This document shows, piece by piece, positions 56,554 through 64,000 of a DNA stretch of 64,000 nucleotides. The position numbers were made by a program, and so were the translations under genes. The stretch is from assembly GCA_963760405.1 (NCBI GenBank), contig CAVXCV010000007.1:186001-250000 (forward strand). The letters are read 5' to 3'. The DNA comes from RYN-230 sp963760405. Its GTDB lineage: Bacteria; Actinomycetota; Actinomycetes; Streptosporangiales; Streptosporangiaceae. Below the pieces are notes generated by a model, which was not told where the DNA came from, did no database searches, and saw nothing but the letters and a program-made list of their open reading frames with translations. Each line of letters opens with the position of its first letter. Positions within the stretch are counted from its first letter, which is position 1.

Positions 56554-57945
56554 CTACCAGGGCCACCGGGTGGCGGCGATGATCTCCTCATCCGACTTGC
56601 CCCAGGCCAGCTCGATCTCCGCACGCCGGGACGCGAGGAAGGAGGTCATCAGCTCATCGCCGGTGGCGGCGCGCAGCTCGTCGCTGGCCTCCAGCGCCTT
56701 GACCGCCTCGGCCAGGGTGCCCGGCAGCCGGGCCAGCTGGCCGGCCAGCGGATGGCCCGGAGCAGCCGGGTCGCCGCTGACCTCATCCGGCAGCCGGGCC
56801 TGCCGGTCCGCGCCCGCCAGCGCGACCGCCAGCACCGCGCCGGCCAGCAGGTACGGGTTGGCACCCCCGTCGAAGCTCTTGAGCTCCACGTTCGCGGTGC
56901 CCGGGTCCCACGGGCTGGCCTCGATGAACCGGACCGCGGCCTCCCGGTTCTCGGTGCCCCAGACCTGGTAGACGCCGGCCCAGTGCGAGGGCACCAAGCG
57001 CAGGTATGACGCGGGCATCGGTGATCCGATGGCGAGCAGCGCGGGCATTCTGTCCAGCAGGGCCGCCAGCATGGACTCGCCCCGTGGCGTCAGCCCGTGC
57101 CGGCCCGGGCCGCCCGCCAGCAGGTTCTCACCGTCGGCCCAGAAGCTGGCGTGCAGGTGGCCGCCGTTGCCGACGTTGCCGGCCAGCACGGCAGGCGCGA
57201 ACGAGGCGCGCAGCCCGTGCCGGGCGGACACCGCCGCGATGATCAGCTTGACCAGCACGTTGGTGTCCGCCGCCGACACCGGGTCCTGCGCGGCCACCGA
57301 GACCTCGAACTGCCCGGGACCGTACTCCGGGTGGATCTGCTCGACCCGGACCCCGGCCGCCTCCAGGCTGGCCAGCACGTCGCGGACGTAGTCGGCCAGG
57401 CCGACCAGCCGGGCCAGCCCGTAGCCGGTGCCGCCTGCCGCGGGCTGGTAGTCGTCGGTGTCCTGGCCCACCATCCACTCGACCTCGAACGCCATCAGCG
57501 CGCTGATGCCCTGGCTCAGGCCCGCGGCCACCTGGGCCCGGGCAAACGAGCGCTGGCATCCGGCATACACCGTGCCGTCCTGGCGGAACCGGTCACCCGG
57601 GGCCCAGGCCCAGCCCTCCGGCGCGCCCAGCACGGCCAGGCTGTCCAGGTCAGGCACCATCCGCAGGTCCCCGTCCGGCCGGCCCAGCGGGGACGCCCCG
57701 TCGATGCCGCCGTCGCTGGTGAACGCGTCGATCACCGGGGAGAAGCCGAGGCCGGACCGGGCCGCCGCGGCCAGGCTGGTCAGCGGCACGGCCTTGACCC
57801 GGGCGGCCCCGCTGTGGTCCACGAACGTGGTCGCGACCCCGGTGACCTCACCGGCCAGCTGCCGCTCCAGCACCTGCGCCCGGCGCGCGTCAGCCGCGCG
57901 TTCCTGCTCGCCGCGGAATCGGCTGAACGGCCGTGCCATAGTCAT
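56554..57945 (-). CDS. glutamine synthetase-like gamma-glutamyl ligase
   Basis: A 463-aa GlnA-superfamily enzyme. It has MVPDLDSLAVLG, MAFEVEWMV, IHPEYGPGQFEVS (Glu ligands), GNGGHLHASFW (ATP/metal His), RLVPSHWAGVYQVWGTENREAAVRF and ANVELKSFDGGANPYLLAG. It lacks the usual tyrosine adenylylation site of GlnA1. Relatives act on amines, so ammonia or amine handling after purine breakdown fits the context. ATG 57945 has GGGAG 4 bases upstream. Convergent with urate oxidase. Confidence 0.88.
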   Translation of the reverse strand: MTMARPFSRFRGEQERAADARRAQVLERQLAGEVTGVATTFVDHSGAARVKAVPLTSLAAAARSGLGFSPVIDAFTSDGGIDGASPLGRPDGDLRMVPDLDSLAVLGAPEGWAWAPGDRFRQDGTVYAGCQRSFARAQVAAGLSQGISALMAFEVEWMVGQDTDDYQPAAGGTGYGLARLVGLADYVRDVLASLEAAGVRVEQIHPEYGPGQFEVSVAAQDPVSAADTNVLVKLIIAAVSARHGLRASFAPAVLAGNVGNGGHLHASFWADGENLLAGGPGRHGLTPRGESMLAALLDRMPALLAIGSPMPASYLRLVPSHWAGVYQVWGTENREAAVRFIEASPWDPGTANVELKSFDGGANPYLLAGAVLAVALAGADRQARLPDEVSGDPAAPGHPLAGQLARLPGTLAEAVKALEASDELRAATGDELMTSFLASRRAEIELAWGKSDEEIIAATRWPW

Positions 57946-58001
57946 GTCTCCCTTGCTGAGCCGGGCCCGGGGGGCCGTGCTGAGCCGCCCCGCAGGGCCG
58001 G

Positions 58002-59527
58002 TCACGGGGAGGTTACTTCACCCTGCCGGGCCAGCGGGCCAGATGCTGGCGAGCCCGCTTCGGTCAGCCCTTCCGCCCTGGTCAGCAGCTCGCCCGCGCG
58101 CCGGGTGGCGGCGGGCCGGGCCAGCACCAGGGCGATGCCCAGGAGCAGCCAGGCGATGGCCACGGCCGGTCCCCACCAGGCGACCCCGGTCGGCAGCGGC
58201 CAGATGTTCCGGAACAGGGTGTAACCGAGCACGATGATGCCCAGCACCGGGATCACCAGCTCCCACCGCCGGACCAGCGGTCTGGCCGGAGAAGAACACC
58301 AGCCGGGTCATCCCGATCGTGGCCAGGATGTACACCACCAGCAGGATGAGCGTGCCGATGGTACCGCTCTCCAGGAACAGGGTGAACGGGTCGCCGCCCA
58401 GGCCGAACCAGGTGAACGCGATGATCGCGTAGACGGTGAGCGCCACGGCCGCGGCCGCGACCGTGGGCGTGCGGCGGCGCGGCGAGACGTGGCTGAGCCG
58501 GGCGGGCAGCACCCCGTCCCTGGACATGGCGTAGACACAGCCGGGACGCGCCCACCGTGCAGGCCAGCGCGCAGCCGAAGGCGGAGATCATCGCACCGGC
58601 CGTGATGAGCGTGCCCAGCCACGAAGCGACATAGGTGGTACCCAGGTCACCGATGAGGGACGTGGAGTTGATGAACGCCGTGACACCCTTGGCGGACGTG
58701 CCGAAGCCCATCACCTCCACCGCGGTCACCACGACGAAGTAGACGCCGCCGAAGATCGCCACGCCCAGGATGGCCCGCGGGATGTCCCGCCTCGGCTGCT
58801 TGGTCTCCTCCCCCAGGGTGGACGCGGCCTCGAACCCGGCGAAGGACAGGAAGCCGAACACCACGCCGAGGAACACCGTGGACATCGGCGTGCCGCCGGG
58901 CAGGCTGAACACCGACCAGTCCACGCCCAGGTGGCCCGGGCCGGAGTGCCCGGTGAGCTTGCCGAAGACGATCGCGATGACGATGACGATCAGCGCCACG
59001 GTGAGCGCCTCGGCGGCCAGCAGCAGCCGGGTGCCGCCGCGGGCCGGGGTGATCGCGATCCACCACACCAGCAGCATGCCGATCGCGCCGAGCAGGAACC
59101 CGGACCAGGTGGGCGGGTTCTTCCAGACGCCGAGCGCGTTCAGGAAGTTCGACGCGAACCGGCCGCCCGCCATGGAGGTGACCACGCCGTAGAAGGTGTA
59201 GGTGCCGGCCAGCGCCCAGCCGGAGATCACCCCGGCGCGCGGGCCGAGGGTGGCCCCGACAAAGCCGTACACCGAGCCGGAGTGGTGGAACCGCTGGGTC
59301 AGCCGGACGAAGGTGTAGGCCACCAGCAGCACGCCCACGAACGCGAGCGCGAAGGCCAGCGGCACCGCCCGGCCGACCGTGGTCGCCGTGCCCTGCGGGT
59401 TGATGCTCGCCGCCATCGACGGTGCCATCAGGGCCAGCGAGATACCAATGGCCTCCCAGACGCTCAGGTTCCGGTGCAGCCTGGGCGGCCCGGATTCGGT
59501 CGTGACTGGCTTCTCATCCGCGGTCAT
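58002..59527 (-). CDS. APC-family permease, interrupted by two frameshifts
   Basis: An amino acid/purine-type permease. ATG 59527 follows GGGAGG. Residues 1-340 carry about nine helices (SVWEAIGISLALMAPSMAAS, SGSVYGFVGATLGPRAG, FGFLSFAGFEAASTLGEETKQPRRDIPRAI). One extra T near 58541 shifts frame (GASRL then VYAMSRDGVLPARLSHVSPRR in another frame). A second shift near 58275 (extra G in ccggcc) restores a third frame for ARPLVRRWELVIPVLGIIVLGYTLFRNIWPLP to the stop at 58002. All parts are conserved, so mutation is recent or artefactual. It lies next to the glutamine-synthetase-like gene and likely moves an amine, amino acid or purine derivative. Confidence 0.85.
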
Positions 59528-59627
59528 CTGCAGCCACCTCCCGGCTAATGGCTTGATCATGCGTCACGGCCGGCGGAGGGCACAAGACCTGCACGGTGGC
59601 CGGTCCGGACGGCGGTACCGTGTGCGG

Positions 59628-60065
59628 GTGAGGGATCAGCCGTCGGACGGCCCGGTCGTGATGCTGGTGGCCGTGGACGGCTCGGAGACCTCGATGCGGG
59701 CGGGCGCGTACGCGGCGGGCCTGGCCCGCCGTCAGCACGCCCGCCTGGTCTGCGTGTATGTGCGCCCGTTCAGCGCGGTGGCCGGCCTCGGCCCGGGCGC
59801 TGCGGTCTCGCTCGCCGAGGCGCACGACGATGTCGCCCGGGAACTGCGCGCAGCGGTCGAGGCGCAGAGCACGCGGATCGGGATCAGCGCTGAGTTCGTC
59901 GAGCGGCACGGGAACCCGTACCACGAGATCGTCCGGCTGGCCGACGAGATCCAGGCGGACGCGGTGATCGTCGGCGCCTCGACCAAGGCGGGCCACCGGT
60001 TCGCGGGCTCACTCGCCGTGCACCTGGTCCGGGCCAGCCGCTGGCCCGTCACCGTAGTACCGTGA
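59628..60065 (+). CDS. universal stress protein (outside the DevR island)
   Basis: A 145-aa USP. GTG 59628 is used; the fold starts VVMLVAVDGSETSMRAGAYAAGLARRQHARLVCVYV. The nucleotide loop is atypical (GASTKAGHRFAGSLAVHL), then WPVTVVP. No DevR-type box is visible in the 100 bp upstream, unlike the five USP genes of the first 19 kb. It is divergent from the permease and followed by a membrane-anchored unknown. Confidence 0.85.
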   Translation: MRDQPSDGPVVMLVAVDGSETSMRAGAYAAGLARRQHARLVCVYVRPFSAVAGLGPGAAVSLAEAHDDVARELRAAVEAQSTRIGISAEFVERHGNPYHEIVRLADEIQADAVIVGASTKAGHRFAGSLAVHLVRASRWPVTVVP

Positions 60066-60093
60066 TTGTGTCGTAACCGCCGCCGAATATCGT

Positions 60094-61320
60094 GTGGGCG
60101 TGACGGATTCTGACCTGGGAGCAGCGCAGCGGCGCCGGTTCCCGGCGCTCGATCCGGAGCCACCACCGCGGCCCTGGTGGCAGCGGCTGCTGCTGCCCGC
60201 GGGCGTGCTCGTGCTCGCCGGGGCGATCCTCGCTGCCGTCGAGTTCTGGCCGTTCCACCCCAGCGCCGCGCACCCCGCGGCGCAATCCCCGGCCGCGCGG
60301 GCCAGCGCCCGCCTGGCCCGCCAGGCCACCGGGCGGATCCTCGCGCAAATCCCGGACGGCCTGCTCATCCTGGCCAACCCGGACGGCACGCACATTGCCC
60401 GGCAGCGCCGGCTCGGCCCGGTCGGCCTGAACGTCTCCGCGTCGCTGGACGGCCAGTACCTGTCCCTCATCAGCGGCCAGCTGATCTCCATCCGGCGCGG
60501 CCCCACACTGGCCCCCGACTCCACGAACCTGCAGCTCAGCAGTGAGAACGGGGCCGCCTGGCCGGAGCCGTTCGCCGACCACGAGCGGGCGCTGGTGATG
60601 CTGCTGGATTACGGCTCGCCCGGGCAGTCGTCCGACAACCCGATCAGCGTGGTGCCGCTGGCCACCGGGCTGCCGGTGGCGCTGGGCAGCGGGGACTGGG
60701 TCGCGGGTGACCCGCAGGCGGCCGGGGCCTTCGTGGCGGTGGCCGCCTCGATCCAGGCCCCGGCCTCCTCGAACCAGGCCGACCCCGATGCCCGGCTCGT
60801 GCTGCGGGACGTCGGCAGGCCGGAGGTCGTGCTGGCCACGGCCAGCGCGCTGAACCGCGATCTGGGCCAGCCCGCCAGCCAGCCGGTCATCCTGGCCGCG
60901 TTTCCCAGCCCGTCCGGTGCCGAGGTGGCGGTGACCGTGCAGCCCGCCGCCCAGCCCGAGGCCAGCGGCGTGGATACCGGCATCGTGGTACTGAGCCGGG
61001 CCGGCCGGGTGCTCGGCACCGTGCGCACCGCCCTGGGCAGCGCTCCGGCCTGGTCACCGTCGGGCCGCATGCTCGCCTACACGGTGCTCCGCCCGAACCG
61101 GATGGAACTGGACCTCTGGTCCCCTGGCCACCCGGCCACGGCCAGCGTGTTTCCCACCGGCGGGAACTACTCCAGCTGCCAGTGGTCCCCGGACGGCGGC
61201 TCGGTCCTGTGCGCCACAGACCACGCCTGGGCCATTGCCCAGGCCAGCGGTGGCCCGATGGCGGTGGTGCCCGCGGCTGGCGCGCCGCTGGCCTGGCTGA
61301 CCTCAGCGAGCCGCCGGTGA
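60094..61320 (+). CDS. membrane-anchored protein of unknown function (beta-propeller-like)
   Basis: A 408-aa protein. A short cytosolic lead is followed by one membrane helix (LLLPAGVLVLAGAILAAVEFW, about 31-51). The outer part has short repeats such as AAFPSPSGAEVAVTV, APAWSPSGRMLAYTV and SCQWSPDGGSVLCAT, like TolB/WD40 propeller blades. It overlaps the FtsX-type permease gene by 4 bp (GTGA), so it is probably an accessory part of that transporter. Family not recognised. Confidence 0.75.
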   Translation: MGVTDSDLGAAQRRRFPALDPEPPPRPWWQRLLLPAGVLVLAGAILAAVEFWPFHPSAAHPAAQSPAARASARLARQATGRILAQIPDGLLILANPDGTHIARQRRLGPVGLNVSASLDGQYLSLISGQLISIRRGPTLAPDSTNLQLSSENGAAWPEPFADHERALVMLLDYGSPGQSSDNPISVVPLATGLPVALGSGDWVAGDPQAAGAFVAVAASIQAPASSNQADPDARLVLRDVGRPEVVLATASALNRDLGQPASQPVILAAFPSPSGAEVAVTVQPAAQPEASGVDTGIVVLSRAGRVLGTVRTALGSAPAWSPSGRMLAYTVLRPNRMELDLWSPGHPATASVFPTGGNYSSCQWSPDGGSVLCATDHAWAIAQASGGPMAVVPAAGAPLAWLTSASRR

Positions 61321-64000
61321 TCCGGCAGGCCGTGGCCCTGCGCGGGCTGGCGCAGCGCGGCGGCAGCACCCTGATGATCGCGGCGGTGGCCCTGGTGGCG
61401 ACCGCCGCGGCCGCCGCCGGCCCGATCTACTACGAGGCCGCACGGACCTCGATCCTGCGTGACACACTGGCGGCCGCGTCCATCCCCGGCCGCGGTTACG
61501 AGGCGAACGAGACCGGAGGGCTGCCCGGCCTGCTCAACCAGCTGACCGGGGCCGTCAGTAGCCAGCTCAGCCGGGACCTGGCCGCGCTGCACGGCCGCGG
61601 GCTGTTCGCACCCGCCATCGACTCGATCGAGACGACCCTGCCGTACCCGGCCGAGCAGACCTCGATCCCCCTGGTCTGGCGCACCGGTGTGTGCGGCCAG
61701 CTACGGGTGCGGGGCGGCTGCCCCGTCGCCGCGAACCAGGTCATGGTGAGCACCCGGCTGGACGCGGTGACCCACTGGAGCGTCGGCCAGCGGATCAGCT
61801 TCCCGGGCTGGCGGCCGCTGACCATTACCGGGATCTACCGGCTGCCCAACCCGAGCCGGGCGTACTGGTTCGGCCGCGGCTCGTTGTACTTCTCGGTCGG
61901 CCGCGGCTCGGTGTTCGCGCAGAACAGCGCGATCGACGCGATGTTCACCCCGCGCGCCACCCTGGAGCTGGGGCCGCCGGCGCAGCAGGGCACCGTGGTC
62001 ACCGACGTCCTGCTCAACACCGGCCGGGTGACCGGTGACGAGGTCGCGCCGCTGGAGTCCGCCGTGACAGCGCTGACCCAGTCCACCGCGCTGCAGAATC
62101 AGCAAGTTCTGGTCAGCACGACGATCCCGGCCACGTTGCAGGCGGTCCAGTCCAGCTGGCGGGCGGTCGCCGTGCCGATCGTGCTGATCACCGCACAACT
62201 GCTGGTGCTCTGCCTGCTGCTGCTCTTCCTGGTCATCACCGGGGCGATCGAGGCGCGCGGCCACGAGATCGCGCTGGCCAAGCTGCGTGGTCGCGGCGGC
62301 TGGCGGGCGGTCGTGTTCGGCCTGTCCGAGCCGGTCACGCTGCTGCTGGCGGCGTGGCCGGTCGGCACCCTGGTCGGATGGGCCGCGACCGCACTGCTAT
62401 GCCAGCTACTGCTGCGCCCGGGCACCCCCGTGCCGCTGCCCCCGCTGGCCTGGGCCGCGGCGGGCGTGGCCACGGCGGGCGGGCTGGCCGCGGCCGCGCT
62501 GGCCGCGCGGCGGACGCTGCGCCGGCCAGTGCTGGAGGAGTGGCGGAAGTCCGGCAGCCAGCCCGTCGGGCGCGGCTGGGTGACCGACGCGTTCCTCGCC
62601 GCCGCGGCCCTGGCCGGCCTGATCGACCTGGTGGCCACCGGCCAGATCAGCTCGGCCCGGCAGGGCGCGCTCAGCCTGCTCGTGCCCGGGCTGCTCGGGC
62701 TGGCCGTCGCGGTCATCGCCTCCCGGCTGCTGCCGCTCGCCTGCCGGGCCGTGTTCTCCCGGACCGGCCGGGGGGGCCTGGGCACCTTCCTCGCGCTCCG
62801 GCACGTGGCCCGGCGGCCGGGCGCGGTGCGCACCACGATCGTGCTGGCCACGGCGTTCGCGCTGGCCACCTTTGCGGTGTCGGCCTGGTCCGTCGGGCAC
62901 GACAACCAGCAGCTCGTCGCGGCCACCCAGGTCGGCGCCCCCACCGTGCTCACGGTCAGTGTCCCAGCCGGGAAGAACCTGGGCACGATCGTGGACCGGG
63001 CGGATCCCGGCGGGCACCTGGCCGCGGCGGTAGACCGGTACACCAGCTTCACCAGCGGCAGCAACGGGCTGACCGTGCTCGGCGTGGAGCCGCAGCGGTT
63101 CGCCCAGGTCGCGAGCTGGCGGCCGGGCTTCACCAGCCAGCCGCTCACCGCGCTGGCCCGCCAGCTCGCGCCCGCCGCACCAGCTCCGGTCGTCCTCACC
63201 GGCGACGCCGTCCGGATCACCGTGGACGTGCACTCCTTCAGCGGCCTGCCGGGCGCGCAGATCGCCGCCGACGTCACCACCGGCGCGTCCCCGGTCAGCC
63301 TCGGCACGCTGCCCGCCCACGGCCAGGTCACGCTGACCGGCGCGCTGACCGGGTGCCCGTGCGTGCTCACCGACCTCGACCTGAGCCCGCCGCTGCACTA
63401 CCTGACCACACCGGTCACCGGCTCCATCACCATCACCGGGCTGGACGTGCACGGCCCGTCCGGCTGGCGGCCCGCCGCGGCCGGGCTGCTGGGCACGGCC
63501 GCGCGCTGGCGGCCCGGGCACTCCGACGACCCGCCGGACCAGCTGGTTGCCACCGCCACCGGGCTGAGCTGGGCGTTCAACTCCCGGGCAACCCAGGACG
63601 CGCTGCTGGTCTCGGTGAACCGGCCCTACCCGCTGCCCGCTGTGGTGTCCAGCGCGATGCTCAGCCCCGGGCAGCGGCTGGTGTCCGCACCCGGGCTGGG
63701 CGGCAGCCCGGTGGAGCTGCGGGTGGTGGACGCCGCGAGGGTCGTGCCGGGCGCCGCGCAGGCCGGGGTGATCGTGGACCGGCAGTACGCCGAGCTGGCC
63801 GCGGGTGAGAACTTCCCCCAGGCCCAGCAGCAGGTCTGGCTCGCCGCGGGCGCGCAGCCCGTGATCGGGCCCCGGCTGGCCGCAGCCGGTCTGCGGGTGC
63901 TGTCCGCCCGTAGCGCCACGGACATCGCCACCGCCCTGGCCCGGCAGGGCCGGCCCTGGCCAGCGTGCTGTTCCTGGCCGATGCCGCGGCCGCGGCGCTG
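61317..64000 (+). CDS. FtsX-like ABC transporter permease, 3' partial, frameshift near 63947
   Basis: From GTG 61317 the frame is open for over 870 codons. An N-terminal helix (STLMIAAVALVATAAAAAGP) leads to a large outer domain, then SWRAVAVPIVLITAQLLVLCLLLLFLVITGAIEARGHEIALAKLRGRGGW, the FtsX core with following helices. A second half repeats this plan (FLALRHVARRPGAVRTTIVLATAFALATF, then an outer domain). Near 63943-63950 a base seems missing, since LASVLFLADAAAAAL, the next FtsX segment, continues in another frame. The gene runs off the window; no ATPase gene is in view. Confidence 0.85.
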   Translation, partial: MIRQAVALRGLAQRGGSTLMIAAVALVATAAAAAGPIYYEAARTSILRDTLAAASIPGRGYEANETGGLPGLLNQLTGAVSSQLSRDLAALHGRGLFAPAIDSIETTLPYPAEQTSIPLVWRTGVCGQLRVRGGCPVAANQVMVSTRLDAVTHWSVGQRISFPGWRPLTITGIYRLPNPSRAYWFGRGSLYFSVGRGSVFAQNSAIDAMFTPRATLELGPPAQQGTVVTDVLLNTGRVTGDEVAPLESAVTALTQSTALQNQQVLVSTTIPATLQAVQSSWRAVAVPIVLITAQLLVLCLLLLFLVITGAIEARGHEIALAKLRGRGGWRAVVFGLSEPVTLLLAAWPVGTLVGWAATALLCQLLLRPGTPVPLPPLAWAAAGVATAGGLAAAALAARRTLRRPVLEEWRKSGSQPVGRGWVTDAFLAAAALAGLIDLVATGQISSARQGALSLLVPGLLGLAVAVIASRLLPLACRAVFSRTGRGGLGTFLALRHVARRPGAVRTTIVLATAFALATFAVSAWSVGHDNQQLVAATQVGAPTVLTVSVPAGKNLGTIVDRADPGGHLAAAVDRYTSFTSGSNGLTVLGVEPQRFAQVASWRPGFTSQPLTALARQLAPAAPAPVVLTGDAVRITVDVHSFSGLPGAQIAADVTTGASPVSLGTLPAHGQVTLTGALTGCPCVLTDLDLSPPLHYLTTPVTGSITITGLDVHGPSGWRPAAAGLLGTAARWRPGHSDDPPDQLVATATGLSWAFNSRATQDALLVSVNRPYPLPAVVSSAMLSPGQRLVSAPGLGGSPVELRVVDAARVVPGAAQAGVIVDRQYAELAAGENFPQAQQQVWLAAGAQPVIGPRLAAAGLRVLSARSATDIATALARQGRPWPACCSWPMPRPRR

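Noticed and set aside
59560..59627. DevR-type box upstream of the usp gene at 59.6 kb
   Set aside because: Only ggtccggacgg is present, without GGGAC/GTCCC half-sites at proper spacing.

Overview
The window is GC-rich (about 70%), densely coded DNA from an Actinomycetota chromosome. Markers are a DUF222/HNH (13E12-type) protein, XRE-DUF5753/DUF397/HATPase regulatory sets, F420-type (Ddn-like) oxidoreductases, an ECF42 sigma factor paired with a DGPF protein, PASTA-less Ser/Thr kinases and many GTG starts. I cannot place it below phylum with confidence. I saw no tRNA, rRNA, CRISPR array, insertion sequence or attachment site.

Layout. 0-2.1 kb: a DUF222/HNH protein cut by the window edge and a carboxymuconolactone-decarboxylase-like protein. 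2.2-18.8 kb: a hypoxia/dormancy-type island built round a DevR(DosR)-like response regulator. It holds five universal stress protein (USP) genes, an XRE-PNPOx fusion, a HAD/GH65 sugar phosphorylase pair, a hydrogenase maturation protease, a Nudix hydrolase and an operon usp / NAD(P)H-dependent FAD-FeS protein / pyruvate:ferredoxin oxidoreductase / dihydroorotate-dehydrogenase-like protein. Seven promoter regions here carry palindromes of the type GGGAC-N4-GTCCC, five of them as pairs about 22 bp apart. 18.9-26.7 kb: an unknown protein, MmcQ/YjbR, a fused 5-oxoprolinase with a sugar-porter transporter, and two convergent Ddn-like genes. 26.7-35.3 kb: regulators (HATPase, two XRE-DUF5753, DUF397, HTH, TetR), a Clp N-domain-only protein, an acyl-CoA-dehydrogenase-like protein, a CocE-type hydrolase and a decayed LuxR regulator remnant. 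35.4-39.8 kb: uric acid catabolism (HIU hydrolase, an allantoicase-OHCU decarboxylase fusion, allantoinase) next to a lone NMT1-type binding lipoprotein. 39.9-45.4 kb: VOC, aldo/keto reductase, phosphotransferase, DGPF/ECF42 and SerA. 45.4-50.0 kb: two tandem Ser/Thr kinases with nearly identical kinase halves and diverged sensor halves. 50.5-59.5 kb: the upper purine pathway (8-oxoguanine deaminase, xanthine dehydrogenase, urate oxidase, a glutamine-synthetase-like ligase, an APC permease). 59.6-64 kb: another USP, a membrane-anchored unknown and an FtsX-type permease running off the end.

How it fits together. The two purine clusters give a nearly complete route from oxidised purines through xanthine, urate, HIU, OHCU and allantoin to allantoate and ureidoglycolate. 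The DevR-like island links low-oxygen sensing to pyruvate oxidation via ferredoxin, redox transfer, disaccharide phosphorolysis and USP-type stress proteins.

Two traits run through the window. First, at least six genes are interrupted by single-base frameshifts in otherwise conserved reading frames, which points either to consensus errors in the assembly or to recent decay. Second, there are over 15 short tandem repeat arrays (14-26 bp units). Those inside genes have periods of 15 or 18 bp and so keep frame; intergenic ones also use 14, 17, 23 and 26 bp.
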